A stretch of 64,000 bases of DNA from Blastomonas sp. AAP53 (GCF_000331245.1 NZ_ANFZ01000002.1:286460-350459); one strand, 5' to 3'; counted from the stretch's first letter, positions 1 to 8,530 are shown. A program made the numbers and translations. Notes: generated by a model not told the origin, from the sequence alone.

Positions 1-419
1 CCCATCTCGACTGTCAGAACGGTATTGAGCAGCAGCACGCCCTGCTGCGCCCAGCTTTCCAGAAAGCCGTGGGCAGGGCGCGCAATGCCAAGGTCGCGCT
101 CCAGCTCCTTGTAGATATTGAGCAGCGATGGCGGCACCGGCACGCCGGGCTGCACGCTGAAGCACAGGCCATGCGCCTGGCCGGGGCCATGATACGGATC
201 CTGCCCCAGGATCACGACGCGTACCTTGTCGGGCGGGGTCAGGTCGAGCGCGCGGAACCAGTGGCTGCCCGGCGGAAAGATGTGCTTGCCCGCCGCCTTG
301 CGCTCGAGCAGGAACTGCTTGAGCAGGGCCATATACGGCGCGGCAAACTCATCGGCGAGGGCTGTCCGCCATTGCGGGTTCAGCCGGACGTCGCCCTCGG
401 GACCGGTATTGTCTGTCAT
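1..419 (-). CDS. ung: Uracil-DNA glycosylase family 1, partial (C-terminus off the window)
   Basis: Only the first 139 codons are present; the gene runs off the left edge. It would hydrolyse the N-glycosidic bond of uracil in DNA to start base excision repair in the cytoplasm. The translated minus strand begins [10 protein letters not shown] and carries the family-1 water-activating motif [13 protein letters not shown], in which Asp is the catalytic base. This is followed by the uracil-binding FSV segment and a [11 protein letters not shown] stretch typical of Ung. The start ATG at 419 is the first in frame and faces the divergent VOC gene with about 125 bp between. Family-1 assignment is secure from the motif; nothing can be said about the missing C-terminal half. 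Confidence 0.93.
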   Translation of the reverse strand, partial: MTDNTGPEGDVRLNPQWRTALADEFAAPYMALLKQFLLERKAAGKHIFPPGSHWFRALDLTPPDKVRVVILGQDPYHGPGQAHGLCFSVQPGVPVPPSLLNIYKELERDLGIARPAHGFLESWAQQGVLLLNTVLTVEM

Positions 420-544
420 CGCCCGGACCTTGGCTTTGTCTGCCCCGTAGCGTCAAGTCAGGGGTTTTCGCATTGGCACAATTTGATGATACAAGGTCGC
501 CGCCGAGAGGATGCGAATCGCGACGCATTAGCGGGAGATTCTGG

Positions 545-925
545 ATGCCGCTTACCCATTCAAAACCCGTTACGTTCATCAATACGGCCAACCGACAGGC
601 GGCCGAAGCCTTTTACCGAGATGTGCTGGGCGTCGCATTCATCGCCGATGATGGGTTTGCCGCCGTCTTCGATCTGGGTGGCGCGATTTTGCGCGTGACC
701 GAATTGGAAGGCTATGTCGCCGGATCGCATCCGGTCCTGGGCTGGTCGGTCGATGATATCGTTCAGACGATGGAGCATCTGATCAGCAGGGGGATGCCGC
801 CGAAAATCTATGATGGCCTTGACCAGGACGCGCTGGGCATCTGGTGCGCGCCTGACGGGTCAGCGCAGGTTGCCTGGTTTCAGGACCCGGATGGCAATGT
901 GTTGAGCGTCGTCCAGAGCGGCTGA
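545..925 (+). CDS. VOC (glyoxalase/bleomycin-resistance fold) family protein
   Basis: 126 aa from the ATG at 545. An in-frame start at 473 would add 24 residues but lacks the GGGAG ribosome-binding site that sits 7 nt before 545. The sequence has the beta-alpha-beta-beta-beta layout of one vicinal-oxygen-chelate module: AEAFYRDVLG helix near residues 15-25, then VFDLGGAILRV, and a C-terminal FQDPDGNVLSVVQ strand, which usually supplies a metal-binding residue. Single-module VOC proteins act as homodimeric lyases, dioxygenases or resistance proteins; the substrate cannot be told here. It stands alone, divergent from ung and convergent with the following SDR gene. Confidence 0.8.
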   Translation: MPLTHSKPVTFINTANRQAAEAFYRDVLGVAFIADDGFAAVFDLGGAILRVTELEGYVAGSHPVLGWSVDDIVQTMEHLISRGMPPKIYDGLDQDALGIWCAPDGSAQVAWFQDPDGNVLSVVQSG

Positions 926-937
926 CGCTCAGCTCCT

Positions 938-1693
938 TTACAGCGAATGCACCAGATGGCCGCCATCGACGGTAAGAATGCTGCCGGTCATGAAGCGGCT
1001 GGCGTCTGACACCAGCAGCAGCAGCGGTCCATCCAGATCGGGCAGTTCGCCAAACCGGCGCATCGCGATCCGCTTGCGCAATGGATCACCCGCTTCGCCC
1101 GAAAGCTGGTCGCGGTTGATATCGGTGAGGAAATAGCCCGGCGCGATGGCATTGACGCGGATGTTGAACCGCGCGAGCTCCATCGCCAGCTGCCGCGTCA
1201 TGTGCAGCACGCCCGCCTTCGACACGGCATAGGGGCCGGTGCCCGCCGCGGTCTGGAAGCCGGTGATCGAGGCCGTGTTGATGATGTTGCCGCCGCCTGA
1301 ATCGCGCATCACCTTGGCGGCTTCAGTGGCGACGTTCCACGCGCCTTTCAGGTTGGTGTCCATCACGAAGTCGTAATCGGCCTCGGTCTGGTCGAGCGCG
1401 CGCTTGGTGACGGCGACGCCGGCGTTGTTGATGCAGGTGGTGATCGCGCCCGCCGCTGCGATTCCTTCACGCACTGAGGCCAGGTCGGCGACATCCATCC
1501 GCACCGCGCTCGCGCTGCCGCCAGCATCGGTAATCTCAGCCACCAGCGCTTCGAGCGCCTCGAGCCTGCGCGCGGCGACCACGACATGCGCCCCGCAGCG
1601 GGCGAGCACACGCGCGAAATGTGCGCCAAAACCTTCGCTCGATGCGCCGGTGACGAGGATGCGTTGGCAGGACAGATCGGCAGTCAGGCTCAT
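938..1693 (-). CDS. SDR family oxidoreductase
   Basis: 251 aa, normal length for a classical short-chain dehydrogenase. The NAD(P)-binding glycine motif is TGASSEGFGAHFA near residues 15-27, with a NNAG motif near 90. The catalytic YxxxK is PYAVSKAG near 155, and the C-terminus ends TGSILTVDGG, typical of the family. Its ATG overlaps the stop of the upstream acyl-CoA dehydrogenase by 4 nt (ATGA), so the two are translationally coupled and probably act on the same acyl-CoA or lipid-derived substrate, the dehydrogenase giving an enoyl-CoA and the SDR acting on an alcohol or ketone. The precise substrate is not readable from sequence. Confidence 0.85.
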   Translation of the reverse strand: MSLTADLSCQRILVTGASSEGFGAHFARVLARCGAHVVVAARRLEALEALVAEITDAGGSASAVRMDVADLASVREGIAAAGAITTCINNAGVAVTKRALDQTEADYDFVMDTNLKGAWNVATEAAKVMRDSGGGNIINTASITGFQTAAGTGPYAVSKAGVLHMTRQLAMELARFNIRVNAIAPGYFLTDINRDQLSGEAGDPLRKRIAMRRFGELPDLDGPLLLLVSDASRFMTGSILTVDGGHLVHSL

Positions 1694-2874
1694 GCGGCGG
1701 CTCCCTCGTTGGCATGCTTGTGGTCACGCTTGATCTTCTTCGCAAGCGACCATTTGTGCACTTCGGTGGGGCCGTCATAGATGCGGAACGCGCGGATTTC
1801 GCGGAAGACCTGCTCGACGATGGTGTCGCCGCTCACGCCCTTGCCGCCCATCACCTGCACGCAGCGATCCGCCACGCGCATCAGCGCTTCGGACACCGCG
1901 ACCTTGGTCATCGAGCTTTCCACCGTGCCCAGCTCGCCGGTATCGAGCACGCCCGCGCACCAGCCGATCATCAGTTCGGCCTGTTTGAGGTCGATCAGGT
2001 TTTCCGCCAGCATGAAGCCGACGCCCTCGTGATCGACCAGAGGCTTGCCGAACGCGTGGCGGCGGCAGGCATAGTCGCTGGCGATTTCGTGCGCGCGCGA
2101 TGCGGCGCCATACCAGCGCATGCAGTGCGAGAGGCGGGCAGGCGAGAGGCGCACCTGCGCGTATTTGAAACCCTCGCCGCTCTGTCCCAGCATCTGGTCG
2201 GCAGGCACGCGCAAATTGTCGATGGCGATGATGGCGTGGCCGCCCGGCATCGAAGAGTCGATGGTGTCGAGAACACGCTCGATGCGGATCGCCGGATCGG
2301 GCAGATCGACGAGGAACATGCACGCGCCATCCTCGGACTTCGCCATGACGATGCCGACCTTCGCGCCTTCGGCCCCGGTGATGAACGCCTTGCGGCCGTT
2401 GATCACCCAATGGTTGCCATCGAGCTTGGCGGTGGTCTGCATCATCGACGGGTCCGAGCCCGCACCGCCCTCATCGGCCGGTTCGGTCATGAAGAACGCC
2501 GAGCGCGAATCGCCGGAGACGAGCTGATCGAGGAAGCGCGCCTTCTGCTCGTCGCTCGCCATCTTGCCCAGCAGATACATGTTGCCCTCATCGGGCGCGG
2601 CGGTGTTGCACGCCACCGGGCCGAGAGGCGAAAGCCCCGATTTCTGCAGCACGATCGCAGTCTGCGCCTGCGTGAGGTGGCGGCCATCGGGCAGGATATG
2701 CGGTGTCATCACGCCGGCATCACGGGCAAGCGCGCGCATCTCGAGCACCAGCTCTTCCGACGGCCCATGCGCGCCGCAGCGCGGGTCGTGCTCATAGGGT
2801 GCGATCACATCGCGGACGAACCGTTCGACCTTCACGGCAATGGCATCGACTTCGGCGGCGGACAGATGGGACAT
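1690..2874 (-). CDS. Acyl-CoA dehydrogenase family protein
   Basis: 394 aa flavoprotein that would oxidise an acyl-CoA at the alpha-beta bond using FAD and pass electrons to ETF. Visible features are the FAD-contacting FFMTEPADEGGAGSDP segment (about 130-145), the GRKAFITGA substrate-domain motif, the long C-terminal helical domain with an RHAFGKPLVDHEG segment, and QVMGGKGVSGDT followed by DGPTEVHK near the end. The architecture resembles the ACAD10/11-type group more than short-chain enzymes. It is the first gene of a two-gene operon with the SDR (4-nt overlap). A GGGAG lies a few bases before the start. Substrate range is inferred only at family level. Confidence 0.87.
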   Translation of the reverse strand: MSHLSAAEVDAIAVKVERFVRDVIAPYEHDPRCGAHGPSEELVLEMRALARDAGVMTPHILPDGRHLTQAQTAIVLQKSGLSPLGPVACNTAAPDEGNMYLLGKMASDEQKARFLDQLVSGDSRSAFFMTEPADEGGAGSDPSMMQTTAKLDGNHWVINGRKAFITGAEGAKVGIVMAKSEDGACMFLVDLPDPAIRIERVLDTIDSSMPGGHAIIAIDNLRVPADQMLGQSGEGFKYAQVRLSPARLSHCMRWYGAASRAHEIASDYACRRHAFGKPLVDHEGVGFMLAENLIDLKQAELMIGWCAGVLDTGELGTVESSMTKVAVSEALMRVADRCVQVMGGKGVSGDTIVEQVFREIRAFRIYDGPTEVHKWSLAKKIKRDHKHANEGAAA

Positions 2875-2973
2875 GGCAATGGTCTCCCGGATGCTTGGCG
2901 TGTGCGTGAGCCGGGTATCAAAGCTGAGGCGTTAATCAACTGATTAAATTGCAGGGGTGCGCATCGATTGAGG

Positions 2974-3052
2974 TGCCTGCGAAGGCAGGGGCCCATCTCC
3001 TACCGGTTGTTCTGGAGACACGCTCGGAGATGGGCTCCCGCCTTCGCGGGAG
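2974..3052. repeat. Imperfect inverted repeat with paired GC-rich arms
   Basis: Two arms of about 27 bp (2974-3000 and 3026-3052) are near-perfect reverse complements around a 25-nt loop. Each arm also contains a small palindrome centred on GCGAAGGC or GCCTTCGC. Such CTCCCGCCTTCGCGGGAG-like palindromes occur dispersed between genes in sphingomonad genomes, to my knowledge. It lies between the acyl-CoA dehydrogenase start and the TonB-like gene end, so it could be a REP-like element or a processed stem. No transposase is beside it. Confidence 0.6.
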
Positions 3053-3140
3053 ACCAGGAGCGGGAGGGTCAATGACTAGCGCTATCACTAAACCGGAAAG
3101 CGCTCTGCGGCACGCCAAGTTCATTTGGCAGATTGCGTCG

Positions 3141-3566
3141 CTAGTCTGGAATATACCAGCGCATGATGCCTTCGTAGGAACCCTCGATAGCTTCGCCTTG
3201 TCTGTTGGTCGCGGGATGGAAGCGAGCGCGCCGGACCAGATTCCGACAGGTCGCTTCATCCAACCTCTGGGAGCCAGATGGCTCGGTGACTTCGCATCTA
3301 GCGACCCGTCCTGTGGGAGCGATCAACAAACGGTAACGGGTTGTGCCTTGGTGCCAAGTTTCTGTGGGATAATCCTGCAGAGTAACCCATGTGGCAGTGT
3401 CGTTCAGCGGCCTCGCGGGCTGATCTGGTGCAGAATGAGCATTCCCTGCTCGGTAAATGCTGCGCTGGGCGTCCGAATGTGCAATTGCTGATCCTACGAT
3501 CGCAGCATCAATGAAAAACAAACTCAACCCGCCAAGGCTCAGGTTGATAAAGGGCTTTAAATCCAT
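3141..3566 (-). CDS. TonB C-terminal-domain protein (orphan energy-transducer-like)
   Basis: 141 aa if translation starts at the ATG at 3566, which has GGGAGG exactly 6 nt before it; two further in-frame upstream starts lack a usable site. An N-terminal hydrophobic segment (about residues 7-28, FINLSLGGLSLFFIDAAIVG) could be a signal anchor. The C-terminal 75 residues follow the TonB_C pattern: YPTETWHQGTTRYRLLI, then GRVARCEVTEPSGS, LDEATCRNLVRRARFHPA, and a final MRWYIP strand. It lacks the proline-rich periplasm-spanning region of true TonB, and no exbB/exbD is nearby. A role as a stand-alone periplasmic partner is possible, not shown. Confidence 0.65.
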   Translation of the reverse strand: MDLKPFINLSLGGLSLFFIDAAIVGSAIAHSDAQRSIYRAGNAHSAPDQPARPLNDTATWVTLQDYPTETWHQGTTRYRLLIAPTGRVARCEVTEPSGSQRLDEATCRNLVRRARFHPATNRQGEAIEGSYEGIMRWYIPD

Positions 3567-3613
3567 CGGCATCCTCCCATCAGGCGAAGTGGACGGTGTG
3601 ACCCCTGCCACCT

Positions 3614-3934
3614 TCAAACCGCGATCGGCCCATGCTTCGGCGGCGCGATCCGGCTGACCTTGATCGCTTTTGCAGCCGATTGTGCACGGGCGAGGTCATG
3701 CGCTGCCTGCATCCGCAGCAGCGTCCTTGCGGATATGGCAAAGGCCATCTCAAAGCGGATCGCCATTTCGGGCGAAAGGGCGGACTTGCCGTTGAGCAGA
3801 TTGCTCAAGGCAACCCGCGTGACACCCAGGCGCTCGGCAGCGTCACTCTGGGTCAGGCCGTAAGGCTCGATGAAGTTGCGCCGCAGCCAGGGGCCGGGAT
3901 GGAGCGCAAAGCTGGTGTGCAGCTTGATGGCCAT
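3614..3934 (-). CDS. higA: HigA-family antitoxin (XRE helix-turn-helix)
   Basis: 106 aa. The N-terminal LHPGPWLRRNFIEPYGLTQS segment is characteristic of HigA/VapI antitoxins, followed by the helix-turn-helix (AAERLGVTRVALSNLLNGKS) and an AIRFEMAF helix. It should neutralise the RelE-fold toxin encoded immediately upstream and repress the shared promoter. Its ATG overlaps the toxin stop by one base (TGATG), giving the toxin-first gene order typical of higBA. The C-terminus has a lysine/proline-rich extension of about 20 residues. Confidence 0.9.
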   Translation of the reverse strand: MAIKLHTSFALHPGPWLRRNFIEPYGLTQSDAAERLGVTRVALSNLLNGKSALSPEMAIRFEMAFAISARTLLRMQAAHDLARAQSAAKAIKVSRIAPPKHGPIAV

Positions 3935-4215
3935 CAGTGATAATCCTCAAGGTCAAGATTGTCGATTGTCGTGTCGTCGAGCTTGGTGAAGGTTAGCCGC
4001 CAGTTTCGGGTGACCGTCATCGCAAAGTCACCCTTGCGGTCGCCTTTCAGGGCGTGGAAACCGAAATTCGGCGGAATGACCAGTTCATCGAAGCTTTCGG
4101 CAGCATCGATGAACGCAACCATATCCGCCAGACGCTCGGGCTCGATCATGCCCTTGGCGTTGCCGGTTTCGAGAAACCTGCGCAATTGCCTGTGGCGGAC
4201 GCTCTCGATTTCCAT
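3934..4215 (-). CDS. higB: HigB-family toxin (RelE/ParE-like mRNA interferase)
   Basis: 93 aa, the usual length of HigB, a ribosome-dependent mRNA endonuclease. The family pattern is visible: RHRQLRRFLETGNAKGM near the N-terminus, then PPNFGFHALKGDRKGDFAMTV, then the core strand NWRLTFT and a C-terminal DNLDLEDYH, where the final Asp-Tyr-His is typical. It is first in the operon and overlaps higA by one base. A promoter with a palindromic operator sits just upstream. Toxicity is inferred from the family. Confidence 0.9.
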   Translation of the reverse strand: MEIESVRHRQLRRFLETGNAKGMIEPERLADMVAFIDAAESFDELVIPPNFGFHALKGDRKGDFAMTVTRNWRLTFTKLDDTTIDNLDLEDYH

Positions 4216-4221
4216 GGTGCG

Positions 4222-4262
4222 TGTATAGCAATACTATGCATGAATGTAAAGCAATGCTTTAC
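4222..4262 (-). promoter_or_regulatory. Promoter and palindromic operator of higBA
   Basis: Reading the minus strand, TTTACA (complement of 4245-4250) and TATACA (complement of 4222-4227) are separated by exactly 17 bp. A perfect 17-bp palindrome GTAAAGCAATGCTTTAC at 4246-4262 covers the -35 box, and a second imperfect one (ATAG...CTAT) lies over the -10 side. The -10 box is only about 7 bp from the higB start, so the leader must be very short. Placement suggests autorepression by HigA. Confidence 0.7.
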
Positions 4263-4285
4263 AGCGGTCTTCCCCGCGGTTGGCA

Positions 4286-4323
4286 AAACAAAAAACCCCG
4301 CCGCGCAAAAGCGCAGGCGGGGT
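4286..4323 (-). terminator. Rho-independent terminator of the cold-shock gene
   Basis: On the minus strand an 8-bp stem (ACCCCGCC at 4295-4302 with GGCGGGGT at 4316-4323) encloses a loop that contains a second small GCGC...GCGC pairing. It is followed by a T-rich tract (complement of aaaaacaaaaaa). It sits about 40 bp past the stop of the cold-shock gene and before the higBA promoter. Confidence 0.8.
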
Positions 4324-4364
4324 CTCATGTCTCGCATCCCGGCCTTTGCAGGCCGAGCGCCGGA

Positions 4365-5132
4365 TCAGTCGTGGTGCGGGACCAGATTGACGGCGGAGTG
4401 CTTGCCGCGGCGGTCGACTTCAAGGTCGAACTCCAGACGGTCACCCTGGTTGAGCGTGCTCATGTTGGCGCGTTCGACCGCGCTGATGTGCACGAACGCA
4501 TCGGGCTGGCCGTCGTCGCGCGTGATGAAGCCGAAGCCCTTCATGGCGTTGAAGAACTTGACCGTTCCGGTCGCACGCTCGCCGGTAAGCTCGCGCCGAG
4601 GCGCTTCGCCGCGCGGAGCGCCGCGATCACCCCCACGGTCGCCGCCGCCGCTGCCTTCGGCAACCGCGATCAGTTCACCATCGACCTTGAGGTCGCTGGC
4701 CGAAACCTTGCCTCCGCGATCCACCAACGTGAATTCCAGGCCCTGGCCTTCAGCGAGGTTCGACAGACCGGCGCGCTCAACCGCACTGATGTGCACGAAC
4801 ACGTCTTCGCCGCCGTCTTCGCGCTGGATGAAGCCGAAGCCCTTTTGCGCGTTGAAGAATTTGACCTTGCCCTTGGCTTCGCCGACCACCTGGGTGGGCA
4901 TGCCGCCAAAGCCGCCGCTGCGAGGAGCGCCGCCACCACCGCCAGGTCCGCGCGGGGCACCGAAGCCACCGCCGCCTGCGGGAGCGCCGTAACCGCCACC
5001 ACCACCGCCGCCGCCGAAGCGGTCACGATCGCCATATGCAGGCGGAGGCGAAAAAGCGTCGAAATCATCCTCGCCAAATCTGTCGCGTTTATCCCGGCCC
5101 CTGCCGCCGCGCCGACCCCTGTCAAAACTCAT
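4365..5132 (-). CDS. Two-domain cold-shock protein with glycine-rich N-terminal region
   Basis: 255 aa. An Arg/Gly-rich start ([17 protein letters not shown]) and a long glycine-proline tract (about residues 38-78) precede two cold-shock domains. Domain 1 (about 82-155) has [16 protein letters not shown] and [13 protein letters not shown]. Domain 2 (about 186-253) has [16 protein letters not shown] and [12 protein letters not shown]. Both thus keep the RNP1 and RNP2 nucleic-acid-binding motifs. Two-domain Csp proteins are common in Alphaproteobacteria, but the RGG/glycine-rich extension recalls eukaryotic RNA-binding proteins. It probably binds single-stranded RNA or DNA as a chaperone. The gene ends at its own terminator. 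Confidence 0.88.
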   Translation of the reverse strand: MSFDRGRRGGRGRDKRDRFGEDDFDAFSPPPAYGDRDRFGGGGGGGGYGAPAGGGGFGAPRGPGGGGGAPRSGGFGGMPTQVVGEAKGKVKFFNAQKGFGFIQREDGGEDVFVHISAVERAGLSNLAEGQGLEFTLVDRGGKVSASDLKVDGELIAVAEGSGGGDRGGDRGAPRGEAPRRELTGERATGTVKFFNAMKGFGFITRDDGQPDAFVHISAVERANMSTLNQGDRLEFDLEVDRRGKHSAVNLVPHHD

Positions 5133-5608
5133 GCCGAACTATTCACTTTCAATGTCGTCCTGGATCATTCGCTCAAGAACAGGGCGGACGTGAACCCCAT
5201 CACTCAACTTCAGGCCTGTATCCCGGCGATCTGCCTGGCATCTCGCCAGCCGCCACGAGTACAGCGCAAAACTTAAAACACCGCAACATATGCCAGTTCG
5301 GGATGATGACTTTGACGACGCGTCATCGGCCCCTTGCTGGCCAGAAATCTGTGGAAGACCTTGAATGTGCACTTGCACATCCCAGAGTGCCTGATTGAAG
5401 CACGTACTTCCAAGTGATTCTCTTAACCCAAATTCCGTTCAATGGCGAACGATAAATGGCGGGGTTAAAGGCTTTACCGCGCGCCCGGAGCGGTCTGACG
5501 CGGCGCGCCGCAGCAGGTCGGCGCGGCCTGGGCCAGTCGCGGCAAAATTGGCGAGGCAGCGGTTCGTCAGGCCTTGCCATGCCCCAGCCTGTGCGGCAAT
5601 TGGGACCG
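5133..5608. other. Long divergent intergenic region between cold-shock and terC genes
   Basis: No convincing gene here. A 79-codon open frame on the minus strand (5139-5378) has no recognisable motif and ends next to the cold-shock start. The left part is likely the 5' leader of the cold-shock mRNA, where long leaders act as temperature sensors in other bacteria; that is inference. The right half is GC-rich and open in the terC frame, but without a ribosome-binding site. I looked for a yybP-ykoY manganese riboswitch, often found before terC genes, and saw no clear match. Confidence 0.5.
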
Positions 5609-6424
5609 ATGGACAGCATCATCCCCCTTCTGAGCGACCCGGCCGCCTGGGCCGCGCTGATCACTCTGGTCATTCTGGAAGTCGTGCTGGGCATCGACAA
5701 CCTCATTTTCATCTCGATTCTGTCGAACAAGCTGCCCGAGCATCAGCGCCAGACCGCGCGGCGCGTAGGCATCGCCCTGGCGCTGATCATGCGGCTGGCG
5801 CTGCTCTCGATGATCGCATTCATCGTTTCGCTGACGACACCGGTGTTCGATCTGGGCATCACCGGCGCGCCCGGCCAATATGGCGAGCCGACCTTCGAGA
5901 CGCAGTTCTCGTGGCGCGACCTGATCCTCATTGCCGGCGGCCTGTTTCTTGTTTGGAAGGCGACCAAGGAAATCCACCACAGCGTCGATGACGACCCCTC
6001 GGGCGAGGCGCTGGACAAGAAGGGCAAGGCCGCGATCGGCTTTGGCTCCGCCATCGTGCAGATCATCGCGCTCGACATGGTGTTCTCGATCGATTCGATC
6101 CTGACCGCCGTGGGCATGACCGATGAGGTGCCGATCATGATGGCGGCGGTGATCATCACCGTGGGCGTGATGCTGGTGGCGGCCGACCCGCTGGCCAATT
6201 TCATCAACCGCAACCCCACCGTGGTGATGCTGGCTTTGGGCTTTCTGCTGATGATCGGCGCGGTGCTGATTGCCGATGGCTTCGGCGTGCACGTGCCCAA
6301 GGGTTATATCTATGCCGCCATGGCTTTTTCTGCGATGGTGGAAGCCCTCAATATCTGGGCCCGCAGGGGCCGGGAAAAGAAACGCGGCAATTCGCCGAGT
6401 ACCAACGACGGCGAGACAGCATGA
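5609..6424 (+). CDS. TerC family integral membrane protein
   Basis: 271 aa from the ATG at 5609; upstream in-frame starts give a GC-rich arginine-filled leader unlike the family. The TerC signature is present: [20 protein letters not shown] (acidic and Asn residues inside the first membrane helix), a second acidic pair later in [19 protein letters not shown], and about seven hydrophobic helices. Known members (Alx, MeeF/MeeY, YceF groups) are implicated in manganese export or in metal loading of secreted proteins. The cytoplasmic loop [16 protein letters not shown] is charged. It overlaps the next gene by ATGA, so the two are co-translated. Confidence 0.88.
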   Translation: MDSIIPLLSDPAAWAALITLVILEVVLGIDNLIFISILSNKLPEHQRQTARRVGIALALIMRLALLSMIAFIVSLTTPVFDLGITGAPGQYGEPTFETQFSWRDLILIAGGLFLVWKATKEIHHSVDDDPSGEALDKKGKAAIGFGSAIVQIIALDMVFSIDSILTAVGMTDEVPIMMAAVIITVGVMLVAADPLANFINRNPTVVMLALGFLLMIGAVLIADGFGVHVPKGYIYAAMAFSAMVEALNIWARRGREKKRGNSPSTNDGETA

Positions 6425-7038
6425 GCGTATATTTCCACGAAGAAGACCTGCCTGCCGATGTGCTGGCCCCCGGCCCGGTGGCGGTGGATACCGAAACCAT
6501 GGGTCTGATCACGCCGCGCGACCGGTTGTGCGTCGTCCAGATTTCCGATGGACGCGGTGATGAACATCTCGTGCGTTTCAAGCCCGGCAGCGATTATGCC
6601 GCGCCCAACCTGCGCGCCGTGCTGGCTGATCCCGAGCGGCTCAAGCTCTATCATTTCGCCCGGTTCGATCTGGCAGCGATCAAGCATTATCTGGGCGTGG
6701 TGGCCGCGCCCGTGTTCTGCACCAAGATCGCCTCGCGGCTGATCCGCACCTATACCGACCGGCATGGCCTGAAGGAGCTGGTGCGCGAGGTTCTGGGCAA
6801 GGAACTGAGCAAGGTGCAGCAGTCGAGCGACTGGGGTGCGCCCGAGATCAACGATGCGCAGCGCGATTATGCCGCCAGCGATGTGCGCTTCCTGCATGCG
6901 CTGCACGCGGCGATGGAAGTGCGGCTGGAGCGCGAAGGGCGACGCGAGATTGCGCAGGCCTGTTTCGATTTCCTGCCGGCCCGCGCCGAGCTGGACCTTA
7001 TCGGCTGGCCCGAAATTGATATTTTCGCGCACGCCTAA
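6421..7038 (+). CDS. RNase D-like 3'-5' exonuclease (DEDDy)
   Basis: 205 aa, so only the exonuclease domain is present and the HRDC domains of full RNase D (about 375 aa) are missing. DEDDy motifs are visible: Exo[10 protein letters not shown] (Asp, Glu), Exo[18 protein letters not shown] (Asp), and Exo[16 protein letters not shown] (Tyr and Asp four residues apart). It would trim RNA 3' ends with two metal ions. Short stand-alone versions like this are normal in Alphaproteobacteria. It overlaps terC by 4 nt and precedes the LPS-transport genes by 64 bp. Confidence 0.87.
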   Translation: MSVYFHEEDLPADVLAPGPVAVDTETMGLITPRDRLCVVQISDGRGDEHLVRFKPGSDYAAPNLRAVLADPERLKLYHFARFDLAAIKHYLGVVAAPVFCTKIASRLIRTYTDRHGLKELVREVLGKELSKVQQSSDWGAPEINDAQRDYAASDVRFLHALHAAMEVRLEREGRREIAQACFDFLPARAELDLIGWPEIDIFAHA

Positions 7039-7102
7039 TATATCGCGCCCCTAACCGGACGCCGTTCATCGCGGGTTCGCAACCAATAGGCTTATTCGCG
7101 AC

Positions 7103-7744
7103 ATGACCCAGCGTGCCGATCAGATTCGCAACCGACGCCAGCTGTTTGCCGCCCCTGGCAGCAGCCATGACCGGCTTGTGCGCTTTCTGGGCATGTTCCT
7201 GCCTGCCGCCATCGGCGTGCTGGTGGCGTTTCTCGCGCTCGCACCGCTCTTGCGCAACGCCGAGGTCAGCTTTCTGCTCGACAAGAATCAGGTCGATATC
7301 GCGCGCGAGCGCATGCGCGTGACCCAGGCGCTGTATCGCGGTCAGGATACCGAAGGACGTCCCTTTTCGCTGGAGGCGGGATCGGCCGTGCAGAAGAGCT
7401 CGCGCAACCCCGTGGTCGAGATGAACGATCTGGCCGCGCGTATCCTGCTGGCCGAAGGTCCCGGCGTCCTCGAAGCGGGCCGTGGCAATTACAATATGGA
7501 TACCGAGCAGGTCTCGATCGTGGGCCCGGTGCAGTTCAGTTCGGCCAATGGCTATCGCATGGTGACGCGCGATGTGGACATCGATCTGCCCGAGCGCAGC
7601 ATGGTCAGCCGGGGCGAGGTGACCGGGCGCTTGCCGACTGGCACTTTCCGCGCCGACCGGTTAAAGGCCAATCTTGCCGAACGCACCGTAACCCTTGAGG
7701 GCCGCGCGCGTTTGCGCATGACCCAGGGCGGGCTGCCCCGGTGA
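7103..7744 (+). CDS. lptC: LptC, LPS export inner-membrane/periplasmic protein
   Basis: 213 aa. A cytoplasmic start (MTQRADQIRNRRQLF) is followed by one membrane helix (about residues 30-52: FLGMFLPAAIGVLVAFLALAPLL) and a periplasmic beta-jellyroll of the LptC/OstA type, with repeated short strands such as GNYNMDTEQVSIVGPVQF and LTV-like edges (RTVTLEGRARLRM). LptC couples the LptB2FG ABC transporter to the LptA bridge. Position just before lptA and lptB supports the call more than sequence identity, which is low in this family. It overlaps the next gene by 4 nt (GTGA). Confidence 0.85.
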   Translation: MTQRADQIRNRRQLFAAPGSSHDRLVRFLGMFLPAAIGVLVAFLALAPLLRNAEVSFLLDKNQVDIARERMRVTQALYRGQDTEGRPFSLEAGSAVQKSSRNPVVEMNDLAARILLAEGPGVLEAGRGNYNMDTEQVSIVGPVQFSSANGYRMVTRDVDIDLPERSMVSRGEVTGRLPTGTFRADRLKANLAERTVTLEGRARLRMTQGGLPR

Positions 7745-8337
7745 AGATCAGTAAGACGGGATTGAATATGCGGTTTGCGGGCACGATTTCGACCATCGCC
7801 AGGCGCGCGATGCCGGCGGCTTCCGCCGGCGGCGTGACCCTGGCCGCGCTGCTGCTGGTTCCCGGCTCGGTCGTCGCGCAGTCGCTGGCGAACCACAACA
7901 GCAATGCACCGGTCGATTATGCGGCCGACCGCATCGAACTGCAGGACCGCGCCAACCGCGTGCTGCTGTCGGGCAATGTCGATATCACCCAGGCGGGTCT
8001 CCGGCTGCAGGCTGCACGCATGACCGTGGCCTATCGCAACGCAGGCAGCATCGAGATCGAGCGGATCGACGCCAATGGCGGCGTTGTCGTCACCAAGGGT
8101 GAAGAGCGCGCCAGCGGCAATGTGGGGATCTATGACTTCAACCGGCGGATCATCACGCTGATCGGCGACGTTGCTCTGCGTCAGGGCGGCAATACGCTCA
8201 ACGGCGGGCGGATGGTGATCGACCTGACGACAGGCCGCTCCACCATCGACGGCCGTTCATCGGGCGGAGCTCCGGGCCAGACAGGGTCTGCGAGCGGCCG
8301 CGTGTCAGGCTCGTTTGCGGTGCCCAAGCGCGATTGA
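7741..8337 (+). CDS. lptA: LptA, periplasmic LPS-transport bridge protein
   Basis: 198 aa from a GTG start coupled to lptC (GTGA overlap); an internal ATG at MRFAGT is an alternative. A signal peptide is visible (AGGVTLAALLLVPGSVVAQS, cleavage after VVAQ). The mature part has the OstA_N beta-jellyroll: PVDYAADRIELQDRANRVLLSGNVDITQ, then LRLQAARMTVAY and RIDANGGVVVTKGEERASG, then GGNTLNGGRMVIDLTTGRS. It would form head-to-tail filaments carrying LPS or a related glycolipid across the periplasm. Sphingomonads mostly carry glycosphingolipids instead of LPS, so the cargo is an interesting open point. A serine/glycine-rich tail closes it. Confidence 0.87.
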   Translation: MKISKTGLNMRFAGTISTIARRAMPAASAGGVTLAALLLVPGSVVAQSLANHNSNAPVDYAADRIELQDRANRVLLSGNVDITQAGLRLQAARMTVAYRNAGSIEIERIDANGGVVVTKGEERASGNVGIYDFNRRIITLIGDVALRQGGNTLNGGRMVIDLTTGRSTIDGRSSGGAPGQTGSASGRVSGSFAVPKRD

Positions 8338-8530
8338 TTCGTCCAGAAAGCCTTTCCCAGCTTCCCGGGGAGGTTGTTTGGCTGCCCCCAAGCCAACCCC
8401 CGCGCTCGTCCATGCATAAATCCTGCCAACACGTGATTATCGCCGGTTTTCATCGCGTTGATCCGTGCTATGGGATGGCCAAGCAAAGGGCACGGCGAAT
8501 GTCGGCCCCCACGGTTTGCAGGATGTTGCG

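Noticed and set aside
2949..3491. 180-codon plus-strand frame through the inverted repeat
   Set aside because: It runs through a non-coding hairpin and opposes the TonB_C gene, which has a better start and recognised domain.
5139..5378. 79-codon minus-strand frame just before the cold-shock gene
   Set aside because: No motif, rare-residue composition and no ribosome-binding site; more likely mRNA leader.
5395..5608. Possible yybP-ykoY manganese riboswitch before terC
   Set aside because: The conserved core strings of that riboswitch were not found; only GC-rich sequence was seen.
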